Positions 19,838-30,200 of a stretch of DNA of 64,000 bases are shown one piece after another (position 1 is the stretch's first letter; every line of letters starts with the position of its first letter). This stretch comes from Steinernema hermaphroditum (taxonomy: Eukaryota; Nematoda; Chromadorea; Rhabditida; Steinernematidae), in the NCBI GenBank assembly GCA_030435675.1, contig CM059624.1:5356769-5420768 (forward strand). Direction: 5' to 3'. A model generated the notes under the pieces. The model was not told the origin of the DNA. It made no database searches and saw nothing but the letters and a program-made list of their open reading frames with translations. The translations under genes were made by a program, and so were the position numbers.

Positions 19838-20645
19838 ATGATCACCATATGGAGATGTACATGTGCATTTATTTTCTATGGCGTTTTGCGATCGACTGAG
19901 ACATTTTCAACATCTAGTCCAGCGAATAGTAAGCAAAACGGTCGAATACATGCTTCCTAATAGTAAAAATAGGATCAGAAGCTCGTAGTATATGCAAACC
20001 TTTGGACTTAGACGACAGAGTCCATGTCTTGTATGACCAGAACTACCACAACGTAGAACTAGAGTGTACTGCCGATAATTCAACTAAGAGCGCTTTCTTT
20101 ATGGTAGGTCCTAGCTACGTTATGTTCATTTCCACTTTAGACCTTAACCCTTTAGTTCAACGGAGAAAAAGACCGAAAGATGGCGAAAAAAGGTCAAAGT
20201 ACCGTAGAATTAGCATGTGTTGGAGGACGCTGGAGACCCACTGATTTCGACATGGATATAACAAGCATAAAATGTGGGCAGGATGGTAGGGTGCACGACT
20301 GCATTTGATCTTCAAGTGTTTGATTTGGAGATAGCTGCTTATCATGCTCTATCGAAGAGATAAACGCGAAAACGAACACTCGAGCTGACTCCCACCGTGA
20401 TGGGTGTTTGATGTCGTCCTTGAGTTGCGTAGACCACTCTGTCCTTAAGGTAAGCAGTTTCTGGATAGGATATTCGTTCAGAAAGGTTTTAGCTGAACCG
20501 TGAAATCCGAAAAGAAAAGACGACCCACTTCACATGCAGCGAGGACGGGTGGACGGCTATTGGCGCCTTAGGAAGGAAGGTGCCTTTGGAATCGGCAGTG
20601 TGTATTTCAGTGGGAAAATTTCGAATGCACACAGAGTTGCTTTAA
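19838..20645 (+). CDS. Secreted protein with two sushi-like Cys modules
   Basis: Exons 19838..19928, 19979..20103, 20156..20285, 20385..20449 and 20493..20645 join in frame (187 aa). Residues 1-20 form a weak signal peptide (MITIWRCTCAFIFYGVL). Module 1: CKPLDLDDRVH..VELEC | FNGEKDRK..ELACVGGRWRPTDF..IKC. Module 2 (shorter): CLMSSLSC | LNREIRKEKTTHFTCSEDGW..AVC. Bars mark phase-0 introns; the intron between modules is phase 1, as in the gene at 15758. Module 1 is clearly the paralogue of its module 1 (FNNDTDKK / FNGEKDRK). The acceptor at 20384 is purine-rich, so that junction is less sure. AATAAA (20644-20649) overlaps the stop codon. A seven-codon upstream ORF (19815-19838) overlaps the start as TAATG. 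Confidence 0.62.
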
Positions 20646-20717
20646 TAAATTAATTAACTTTTCTGGATTGCAAGTGAGGTGCATCAAAAATGTTGTACCG
20701 GTAGCAGGGATCTCAAC

Positions 20718-20810
20718 ATGTCCGCCGTCAAAATACAACGGTTGACAGCAGCATTCACATTCGTCTTTTTGGGAACAGTGCAGGGTGACTTTTGGAAGAA
20801 TAACAATAAG
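20718..20810 (+). CDS. Orphan signal-peptide exon (partial gene)
   Basis: ATG at 20718 opens 31 codons: MSAVKIQRLTAAFTFVFLGT, then VQGDFWKNNNK, a convincing signal peptide. It ends at a good donor (aag|gtaattg). No downstream exon could be found before 21.2 kb, so this is a first exon separated from its gene or of a gene with a long intron. Confidence 0.35.
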
Positions 20811-21254
20811 GTAATTGACAGTAGTTTAAAACAGTAGTTTAAATGTGGGTTCTTAAAACTACTCTAAATGGACAAAATTGTACATGCAACGCGCCCTCTA
20901 TATGAAATTGCCCATTTTGTCTGTTCTTTTTGTTTCCCCTCTCACACCGATATATCCGAATAGACGGAGTATAATGGGTAAAGCACGCAAAGAACATCAA
21001 ATGACAAGCTAAGTAGGATGGGGCTTCTACCCACAAAACGAACAAGGCTCTGGAGTGGTGCGAGGCCAACCTCCCGGGCTTCTGGATTAAAGAGTTGATT
21101 GGGACAATCCCAACTAAAGTAGCAATTAACTGTGTCGCACATTTCTTCTGTCGAACTTTTTCTCTTCTGTTAGTAGCCGCATTTAGCTCAGTTGTGTGCA
21201 AGACAGAGATCTCGCCCCCGCCCCCGCAGATTCTCGTTGACGAGTTGCGATCAA
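20811..21254. other. Intergenic with possible transposase fossil
   Basis: Around 21036-21120 the + strand reads KALEWCEANLPGFWIKELIG, faintly like the conserved Tc1/mariner transposase stretch before the SPDLNP motif. The catalytic motif itself is not intact. Nothing else recognised. Confidence 0.25.
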
Positions 21255-22255
21255 ACGATCGTCGCTGACGTTACAATAAAAATGACGAAACGAAAACGAA
21301 AGTTCGTCTGGGCGGACTTGATGTTTACGTAGAAAGACAAAGAAAATCGGAGAAAAGGTGTGATGCGTGTGCAGACTTCCTTGTAAAAACCCGTTACAAG
21401 TTGCATTTCGAAAAAACCGGCTTTATGAAAGCGTTCACCTACCGTATAAAGCCCGGAGGATAGCACAGCTCTATAGCAGCTACTTCTCCCGCCATGTTGA
21501 AATACTTCTTTCTGATACTGATTGCTCTACACTCCGAAGCCTGCACTCCCCTGGCTCCGAGGCCCGAACCGACACCTCCGCCTATAGGTGAGTGATTTTG
21601 ATCTTAAGAGAGGGAATCTATGTGTTGATGGTTGTGAGAAGGTCATTAGAATGATTCACTGACCCAGAAGACATGCATCTACAAGTTGCGATGTGACGCT
21701 CGTCTGTGCTCGCCAAAAATAAAAAGACAAAGAGCACAAAAACTGTTCACACCTCCGGTCTGGCGCGGAACTTTTGTTCCCTTCAGAAGGAGAGCCGAGG
21801 ATTTAAGGATCTGAGGATTAGAGTGGGATATCAGTCATGTTCTCTCTTTTGCCTGCTGCCCTACTTCTCTCCTCACTTCGTGGCACTTACGGTTGTGCCC
21901 GTACGGTACCCAAAGATGATGTAGATGTTCCTGTGACATCCACAGAACCTTTTATTCCTCATACAACCCCAATAGCTACCACATATTTTGAGCCTACTTC
22001 AGACACTACAGGTATAGATTGATGAGGGACGTATAAGTGGGAGTTGCACCTCAGATCCTTCTTCTACTCCGACCGTGCAACCTACTCAGTCTATTACTAG
22101 TGCGCAAACATCAACAGAGGCTGATACTCAGGCTCCTGTTTATTTTTCGACTACGTCATATATTGAACCTACACAGTCTATAGAAACGTCTTCTTCTACC
22201 GTTGATGTTCCCATGTCCTCAACGGAAATCCTGACAACAACAGGTAGTGCTAGGC
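21255..22255 (+). repeat. Segmental duplication, copy 1 (copy 2 at about 25366-26361)
   Basis: From about 21481 to 22250 the sequence is nearly identical to 25584-26352 (offset about 4103 bp) with a handful of substitutions in exons and introns alike. The 225 bp upstream are related but clearly more diverged. Similarity stops abruptly after the second Thr-rich exon. Confidence 0.9.
21445..21452 (+). promoter_or_regulatory. TATA box of the lectin gene
   Basis: TATAAAGC, 42 bp before the first ATG (21494). The counterpart in the second copy is TATAAAAC at 25548-25555. Confidence 0.55.
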
Positions 22256-23039
22256 AGCTGAATCTCATTTTGCCTTAGATGGCGTGCAGGTTTCTGATGC
22301 CCTATTGACAATCAAAGTAACCTCAGTATCACGTACAAAGTAATCAGTACCTACAGTAACCTCTTGTTCAATTGAAATTTACCTCGAACTGAATGATATT
22401 CTTTAGAAGAGGGATTGAAATGTTTATTTTAGTGGAACCCGAGTCATCTACCTCTACAACAACTGCTCTCCCTTCGGTCCCCTCAACCTCAACCACAACC
22501 TCCACAACCTCCACAACAACTATTGCCTCAACCTCGACTACCACTGCAACTACAACCTCACCCATCGAAGACCAATGCCAAAACATGGCCAACTGTCATC
22601 AGAACAACGTGTACCACGTCGTTACGAAGGCAATGAACTGGACCACTGCTGAAAACGAATGCTTGACGATGAATGGAAAACTGAGTTCCATCTTGAACGA
22701 AGAAGAGAGCGTCTTCGTCGGTCAGCTTCTCTTTCAGCATCCCGTGATTGCCAGATTTGACTTCACTGTATGGATAGGCGGCTATCGGAGTCCGCGAGGA
22801 AGTCGACCCCGGTTTCGATGGGTCGACTATCAGCCGTTTTCTTACGAGAATTTCTATAAGAATCAGCCCAATGAAGTGCCTGAAAACGACTGTCTAGAGG
22901 TCTGCGTATTATGTATTATGTGCGTTTATTTCCGTATATTTAGATCTTCGATCCGACCTATCGGAAGTGGGCCAACTATGACTGCGAGAGGGAACGTCCC
23001 TTTCTTTGTAAGATTCCGTTGCAACAGTATAGAAAATAA
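21494..23039 (+). CDS. Secreted C-type lectin with Thr-rich linker, two candidate signal-peptide exons
   Basis: Exons: 1a 21494..21587 (MLKYFFLILIALHSEACTP...), 1b 21837..22011 (MFSLLPAALLLSSLRGTYGC...), 2 22055..22243, 3 22433..22899 and 4 22944..23039. Exons 1a and 1b both end at phase 1, so either can splice to exon 2 (281 or 308 aa). An acceptor at 21834 also allows 1a to 1b (340 aa). Exon 2 and early exon 3 are Thr/Ser/Pro-rich and mucin-like. Exons 3-4 hold one C-type lectin domain: CQNMANC..HVVTKAMNWTTAENEC, FTVWIGG, FRWVDY, QPNEVPENDCLE, KWANYDC, PFLCK. The sugar-binding EPN/QPD triad is not canonical (QPN is present), so carbohydrate binding is uncertain. Such lectins are typically gut or surface secreted. 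The stop overlaps AATAAA (23035-23040). Confidence 0.82.
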
Positions 23040-23040
23040 A

Positions 23041-23160
23041 TTATTCGCTTTAATGAGTGACCCATCTACAGCATCAAAGATCATGTTGTTGTGATAGTTT
23101 CTATACCCATGTATCGAAATAGGGAAACTGCAAATTTTTGTCATCCGTAGCCCAACGCAC
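23041..23160. other. 3' flank of the lectin gene
   Basis: Nothing recognised. Confidence 0.3.
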
Positions 23161-23164
23161 AGCT

Positions 23165-23425
23165 TTCTGGACGTATATGTTTCGTGCGTGCCACAAACAC
23201 AACAGTTCACATAATGTGCGTGACTCGGGTGGTAGCGGAGCGATTTGACCCAATCGGAGATCGTTCGGTCGCGTTCGTGGTACTGCCCATAGTGGCACAA
23301 CACTTTATGGGAGTATATGGTCCATGCATGCTACAAACGCAAAATTTTCGGACTGTTTTACATAATGACTGGAGCAGTGACGCGGAGTAGTTTCGCTCAG
23401 TCGGGGATCAGTCAGTCGATTCGTT
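23165..23425 (+). repeat. Two degenerate tandem repeats of about 140 bp (possible third at 23700-23760)
   Basis: cgtatatgtttcgtgcgtgc / agtatatggtccatgcatgc, ccacaaacac / ctacaaacgc, catAATGTGCGTGACT / cataatgactgg, and ggagatcgttcggtcg / ggggatcagtcagtcg occur in the same order in two adjacent blocks. A gtggtgacgcaga...cggtcgggaaacaaggcagtc stretch at about 23715 is similar. Confidence 0.5.
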
Positions 23426-23514
23426 CCCAGCCCAGAGGTCTATCGTTCTTACCGTTCTGTCGCCTTGCTCCACTTCATCGACGCCCGTTTACGCTCTGCA
23501 ACACAAACCGCCTG

Positions 23515-24060
23515 CTTTATCCACATCTGTAGAGTTCTGATGCATTGTGCATACGTGCATTTTTGAAAGTTTTGCAACTGTCTCCATTCGATAAAGACGC
23601 GCGACAGGAGAGAAAATGGGAGTCTCCACTGATGAGTCAGGCGGTATGCCATTAAGCGGTCAGTTCCCCATTTCCCCTCCGTTTCTTCGGATCGTGGTTC
23701 AACTAGTATGAAGCAGTGGTGACGCAGATAGACCGCCCGGTCGGGAAACAAGGCAGTCAAATGATCTTTGATTATGAACACATTATCTGAACTCATACCA
23801 AATTTTCGAACACCAACGCCAATTACAATAGTCTCCGAATACTTTGTCCAGTGCCTTCTCATTGTCTTTAAACATATTTCTTGTCGGCGGTCATTTATGA
23901 GTGCTGCAATACAAACGCACCTAACAGAAAGGGAAGCTTTGTATGGCAGAATAATAACATAAAATAACAATAAACGTTTCACAGAAAACGCTTTGCAAAC
24001 AAGGTTTGATTTTAACCATTGTATCCACATCTATGGAATTCTGTTGCATTGTGAATTTTC
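23515..24060 (+). repeat. Direct repeat pair around tatccacatct
   Basis: tatccacatctgtagagttc (23518-) with tgatgcattgtgcat following, and tatccacatctatggaattc (24022-) with tgttgcattgtgaat, are homologous stretches of about 37 bp spaced 504 bp apart. The interval holds no supported gene; a long - strand frame (23449-24030) spans it but appears to be repeat-derived. Confidence 0.5.
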
Positions 24061-24616
24061 GATATTAACAAAAACAATTTCGCATTAGAAATTGACTTTA
24101 TAAAATATGAGCTAATAAAGAATGTTTCATCCCTCGACCAGCCTTTGATACCAACATTACGACCCGAACTTTTAAACGGTTGCAATTCCGTTTACACAGT
24201 GCCATTCATTCACAATGCTAGCTCCCGTTTCAGCCATGTGCCATTTATCAAAAATGTATTTAAAACTTACGTGAGGCTAACTAGTCCCCCTTCATCTGTA
24301 CTTCAATACTCAACAGTGAAATTCCGTTTACTCTGCATGCACTTTACATTTTCGCCCCACAAGAAACTTAAATCGTTGATCACTTTCGATTCGCTTTTGC
24401 GCGTCGAAAGACAAAGTCGCCGCCCGGAGCTTTTTTTCCGAACGATGTGTGAAGAAAAAGTGTAGCGTGGGACACTTCCTCGTGAGAAACCTGTTACTGT
24501 GTTGCGTTAACTTGATGAAGTCAGTTGATAATGTACAATTGAGCGCTTGAAAATTTGAAAATTAAAGTTCACCGGGGGAAACTGACTACGTAATATACGT
24601 TATATGCAGACAACAT

Positions 24617-25009
24617 ATGCAGATTTCGCTTCGAGCAACTGCTCTTACAATAGTCTTCTTGTGTGACCCTTTTTTATATTTTTATAGACGATTACACTGT
24701 GGAAGACATCACACAAAAATTTTTCATTACGATCCGATTACAATTGGCACGGGCGTCGAAAATCTGAATCTAGTCGAAGCTCTGCGCTGGGGCATCAGTT
24801 CGGTTGGCGGCGCGACTGGAGTCGTGTGGTGGCGACAATTTTCGTGACAAGACGGTGGAACTACGGCTACCTGGTGTTCCAGGAAGGCAAAGCATACGTT
24901 ATGGAATGCCGAATGGCACAGCACCTAGTGCATAAGAGCGAAAACTGGACCTGCTAGATTTCACCTCGAGCAACTACCCTTACAATAGTCTTCTTGTGTG
25001 ACCCTTTTT
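24617..25009 (+). repeat. Direct repeats flanking an R1 fragment
   Basis: A block of about 55 bp (gatttcgcttcgagcaactg, then cttacaatagtcttcttgtg and tgacccttttt) at 24620-24675 recurs at 24957-25009. Between them, 24728-24890 is an R1 fragment (ggttggcggcgcgactggag, gtggaactacggctacctgg). Confidence 0.65.
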
Positions 25010-25365
25010 CGAATTGAACAGCTTCGCGAAGTAGTCCATTCACAGTTGTGAGCGGTCAGTGCAGATGACACAAAAGAACAAGAACAGGTAAACTCGCCAG
25101 CAGATCAATGGTTTTTCAGTGAGTAGACAAAGTAGGAAAAAAAGTGAACTGAGCAGATATCGTTGTCAGAAACCTGTTATGTGCTTTCTTAATTTCCTTA
25201 GGATCTTTTTTGCAAATCCGCAAGGCTATTATCACTTTTGAACATGTTTCCTTCGTGTTCTTTCGCTATCTCTTCCAGAACATAGCAAATTTTGATTTGA
25301 TTTGCAAGTGATTTGCCCTAGTGATTACACCCACGCAGCCTATCATCTTTCTCCAGCATCCGACA
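25010..25365. other. Intergenic with diverged promoter-like copies
   Basis: Stretches near 24440-24500 and 25115-25180 (agacaaag... and gaaacctgtta) resemble the sequence just upstream of the two duplicated genes (agacaaagaaaatcgg, aaacccgttacaag), suggesting older, decayed copies of the same promoter region. No gene supported. Confidence 0.35.
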
Positions 25366-26361
25366 TCAAGATCAAACGATCCGTCGCGGATATCGCAACA
25401 AATTCGCAAAAAAAGAAAGGTCGTCTGCAGAGGACGAGACAAAGGATATCGGAGAAAAGGTGTGATGTGTGTGCAACGTTTCCCGCCAAAACCCGTTATA
25501 AGTTGCATTACGAAAAAAACCGGCTTTATGAAAGCGTTCACCTACCGTATAAAACCCAGAGGATAGCACAGCTCTATAGCAGCTACTTCTCCCGCCATGT
25601 TGAAATACTTCTTTCTGATACTGATTGCTCTACACTCCGAAGCCTGCACTCCCCTGGCTCCGAGGCCCGAACCGACACCTCCGCCTATAGGTGAGTGATT
25701 TTGATCTTAAGAGAGGGAATCTATGTGTTGATGGTTGTGAGAAGGTCATTAGAATGATTCACTGACCCAGAAGACATGCATCTACAAGTTGCGATGTGAC
25801 GCTCGTCTGTGCTCGCCAAAAATAAAAAGACAAAGAGCACAAAAACTGTTCACACCTCCGGTCTGGCGCGGAACTTTTGCACCCTTCAGAAGGAGAGCCG
25901 AGGATTTAAGGATCTGAGGATTAGAGTGGGATATCAGTCATGTTCTCTCTTTTGCCTGCTGCCCTACTTCTCTCCTCACTTCGTGGCACTTACGGTTGTG
26001 CCCGTACGGTACCCAAAGATGATGTAGATGTTCCTGTGACATCAACAGAACTTTTTATTCCTCATACAACCCCAATAGCTACCACATATTTTGAGCCCAC
26101 TTCAGACACAACAGGTATAGATTGATGAGGGACGTATAAGTGGGAGTTACACCTCAGATCCTTCTTCTACTCCGACCGTGCAACCTACTCAGTCTATTAC
26201 TAGTGCGCAAACATCAACAGAGGCTGATACTCAGGCTCCTGTTTATATTTCGACTACGTCATATATTGAACCTACACAGTCTACAGAAACGTCTTCTTCT
26301 ACAGTTGATGTTCTCATGTCCTCAACGGAAATCCTAACAACAACAACAGGTAGTGCTAGGC
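25366..26361 (+). repeat. Segmental duplication, copy 2
   Basis: Counterpart of 21255-22255; see that entry. Exons 1a, 1b and 2 and both introns are conserved almost base for base. Confidence 0.9.
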
Positions 26362-26901
26362 AGCTGAACCTCCCTTAGATGACAGGTTTTTGAGTCCTTA
26401 TGGATAAGCAAAGCATCAGTACCCACATCAACCTCTAGATCAATTGGAACTTACCTCGAAGTGAAAGAAGGGACAGTCAAAAAAGTAACTGTTAGATCTA
26501 GGTTTCATGGTGAATATTTCAGAAAAGGTCGAATCGGTGTGCAAAAATAGAAATGAACCTCTGCACGTGGACAGGATGGACTTTATAATCTCAGGACGCA
26601 GCGATTCTCTCGCCTTCGACGGGACATTGGAAGGATGTATCGCGGCTGTTTGCGAGATCTACAGCAAAGGAACGTTTTTCGAGCTGAGTCCTAGGCTGAA
26701 GTCGTGCAGAGCTTTCACTAATGTAGGGCTATGTGCCTTGTGGCTATCGACCATATTGATTTGCAGGCCTTCTCAGCGAGTCGCTTGCCTGGAGCCAGCG
26801 ACGCTCAGGTCTTCTTCATGGGTGACAACAGCACCTCAGCTAAGGACGCTTTGACAGAACTTTGTTATCAGGATCCGAGATGCACAAACTTAGATGCATG
26901 A
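25597..26901 (+). CDS. Secreted paralogue of the lectin gene with an unrelated 3' ectodomain
   Basis: Exons: 1a 25597..25690, 1b 25940..26114, 2 26158..26349, 3 26523..26722 and 4 26767..26901. With 1b the product is 233 aa. The 5' half (signal peptides, Cys, Thr/Ser-rich linker) is almost identical to the gene at 21494. Instead of a lectin domain, exons 3-4 encode EKVESVCKNRNEPLHVD, DFIISGRSDSLAFDG, EGCIAAVCEIYSKGTFFE, KSCRAFTN | AFSASRLPGASDAQVFFMG and LTELCYQDPRCTNLDA. The Cys spacing is loosely like nematode PAN_3/CW modules, but I am not confident. Junctions are in frame (phase 1, phase 1, phase 1, phase 0) with a normal 44-bp last intron, so the fusion looks functional. No canonical AATAAA near the end. 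Confidence 0.6.
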
Positions 26902-27019
26902 TATCATAATCTAACGATTGTATGAAAAATGTATGTACATATAAAGGAAAAGGATATGATCTCGTGCTTGCTTCACCGATTGTCCACGCGCATTTATTAA
27001 ATATTTTTTTCATTTCGTC

Positions 27020-27284
27020 TGCTTTATCATCGTATCGCACCAGAGGCTTACGTCTTGCGATACGTCTCATATATTCACAAAAAAGACAAAATCACACAGA
27101 TCTTCTTCCGGCTTTGGCTGAAGATGGTATCCGAGAAGAGCGATAGTGCGCCATTGTGCACGGGCGTTGAAGTAGCGAAGAGGCTGAATCCAGTCGAGGC
27201 ATGTCGGTGGGAATCTGTTGGTGTTTGATGTTGTGGAGCATCTTCGGCGACTTCTGAAGAAGAAAGAAGAACCGACGAAGAGCT
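27020..27284 (+). repeat. R1 fragment abutting the satellite array
   Basis: Starts with a strong hairpin: cgtatcgca (27031-27039) pairs with tgcgatacg (27056-27064), with aggc-ttac-gtct inside. It is followed by acgtctcatata, gcacgggcgttgaag and gaggctgaatcc blocks as in other R1 copies. It ends at cgacgaagagct, after which the first satellite monomer begins. Confidence 0.65.
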
Positions 27285-30200
27285 GAAACTAAGATAGTCC
27301 ACAGTAAATCCAACGGGAATAGGCGCGTTCGATCAGGCTCGTGCAGTTCTACAAGATAGAATCATAAAAATGCTATGGTACTTTGGAGCAGGAGGGTCAG
27401 ATGCAGAACTCTTTGTATGAACAAGGCCCTATCTGTCTCGAATTGAAAGTTTTGCAGGAAACTAAGATAGTCCATAGTAATCCCAACGGGAATAGGCGCG
27501 TTCGATCAGGCTCGTGCAGTTCTACAAGATCCATTCATAAAAATGCTATGGTACTTTGGAGCAGGAGGGTCAGATGCAGAGCTCTTGGTGTGAGCAAGGG
27601 CCCTGCTGTCTCAAATTGAAAGTTTTGCTGGAAACTAAGATAGTCCAACATATATCCAACGAGAGTAGGCGCGTTCGATCAGGCTCGTGCAGTTCTACAA
27701 GATCCAATCATAAAAATGCTATGGTACTTTGGCGCAGGAGGGTCAGATGCAGAGCTCTTTCTATAAACAAGGCCCTATCTGTCTCGAATTGAAAGTTTTG
27801 CAGGAAACTAAGATAGTCCATAGTAATCCCAACGGGAATAGGCGCGTTCGATCAGGCTCGTGCAGTTCTACAAGATCCATTCATAAAAATGCTATGGTAC
27901 TTTGGAGCAGGAGGGTCAGATGCAGAGCTCTTGGTGTGAGCAAGGGCCCTGCTGTCTCAAATTGAAAGTTTTGCAGGAAACTAAGATAGTCCACAGGAAA
28001 TCCAACGAGAGTAGGCGCGTTCGATCAGGCTCGTGCAGTTCTACAAGATCCAATCATAAAAATGCTATGGTACTTTGGCGCAGGAGGGTCAGATGCAGAG
28101 CTCTTTCTATGAACAAGGCCCTATCTGTCTCGAATTGAAAGTTTTGCAGGAAACTAAGATAGTCCACAGTAAATCCAACGAGAGTAGGCGCGTTCGATCA
28201 GGCTCGTGCAGTTCTACAAGATCCAATCATAAAAATGCTATGGTACTTTGGCGCAGGAGGGTCAGATGCAGAGCTCTTTCTATGAACAAGGCCCTATCTG
28301 TCTCGAATTGAAAGTTTTGCAGGAAACTAAGATAGTCCACAGTAAATCCAACGAGAGTAGGCGCGTTCGATCAGGCTCGTGCAGTTCTACAAGATCCAAT
28401 CATAAAAATGCTATGGTACTTTGGAGCAGGAGGGTCAGATGCAGAACTCTTTGTATGAACAAGGCCCTATCTGTCTCGAATTGAAAGTTTTGCAGGAAAC
28501 TAAGATAGTCCACAGTAAATCCAACGAGAGTAGGCGCGTTCGATCAGGCTCGTGCAGTTCTACAAGATCCAATCATAAAAATGCTATGGTACTTTGGCGC
28601 AGGAGGGTCAGATGCAGAGCTCTTTCTATGAACAAGGCCCTATCTGTCTCGAATTGAAAGTTTTGCAGGAAACTAAGATAGTCCACAGTAAATCCAACGA
28701 GAGTAGGCGCGTTCGATCAGGCTCGTGCAGTTCTACAAGATCCAATCATAAAAATGCTATGGTACTTTGGCGCAGGAGGGTCAGATGCAGAGCTCTTTCT
28801 ATGAACAAGGCCCTATCTGTCTCGAATTGAAAGTTTTGCAGGAAACTAAGATAGTCCACAGTAAATCCAACGAGAGTAGGCGCGTTCGATCAGGCTCGTG
28901 CAGTTCTACAAGATAGAATCATAAAAATGCTATGGTACTTTGGAGCAGGAGGGTCAGATGCAGAACTCTTTGTATGAACAAGGCCCTATCTGTCTCGAAT
29001 CGAAAGTTTTGCAGGAAACTAAGATAGTCCACAGTAAATCCAACGAGAGTAGGCGCGTTCGATCAGGCTCGTGCAGTTCTACAAGATAGAATCATAAAAA
29101 TGCTATGGTACTTTGGAGCAGGAGGGTCAGATGCAGAGCTCTTGGTGTGAGCAAGGGCCCTGCTGTCTCGAATTGAAAGTTTTGCAGGAAACTAAGATAG
29201 TCCACAGGAAATCCAACGAGAGTAGGCGCGTTCGATCAGGCTCGTGCAGTTCTACAAGATAGAATCATAAAAATGCTATGGTACTTTGGAGCAGGAGGGT
29301 CAGATGCAGAACTCTTTGTATGAACAAGGCCCTATCTGTCTCGAATCGAAAGTTTTGCAGGAAACTAAGATAGTCCACAGTAAATCCAACGAGAGTAGGC
29401 GCGTTCGATCAGGCTCGTGCAGTTCTACAAGATCCAATCATAAAAATGCTATGGTACTTTGGAGCAGGAGGGTCAGATGCAGAGCTCTTGGTGTGAGCAA
29501 GGGCCCTGCTGTCTCGAGTTGAAAGTTTTGCAGGAAACTAAGATAGTCCATAGTAATCCCAACGGGAATAGGCGCGTTCGATCAGGCTCGTGCAGTTCTA
29601 CAAGATCCAATCATAAAAATGCTATGGTACTTTGGCGCAGGAGGGTCAGATGCAGAGCTCTTTCTATGAACAAGGCCCTATCTGTCACGAATTGAAAGTT
29701 TTGCAGGAAACTAAGATAGTCCACAGTAAATCCAACGAGAGTAGGCGCGTTCGATCAGGCTCGTGCAGTTCTACAAGATCCAATCATAAAAATGCTATGG
29801 TACTTTGGCGCAGGAGGGTCAGATGCAGAGCTCTTTCTATGAACAAGGCCCTATCTGTCTCGAATTGAAAGTTTTGCAGGAAACTAAGATAGTCCACAGT
29901 AAATCCAACGAGAGTAGGCGCGTTCGATCAGGCTCGTGCAGTTCTACAAGATCCAATCATAAAAATGCTATGGTACTTTGGAGCAGGAGGGTCAGATGCA
30001 GAGCTCTTGGTGTGAGCAAGGGCCCTGCTGTCTCGAATTGAAAGTTTTGCAGGAAACTAAGATAGTCCACAGTAAATCCAACGAGAGTAGGCGCGTTCGA
30101 TCAGGCTCGTGCAGTTCTACAAGATCCAATCATAAAAATGCTATGGTACTTTGGCGCAGGAGGGTCAGATGCAGAGCTCTTTCTATGAACAAGGCCCTAT

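Noticed and set aside
20839..21201. 120-codon - strand frame
   Set aside because: Antisense to the faint transposase-like stretch; no independent support.
23449..24030. 193-codon - strand frame
   Set aside because: Covers the repeat pair at 23518/24022. Its two ends (MWIKQAVC / MWIQWLKS) are the two repeat copies, with no known domain.
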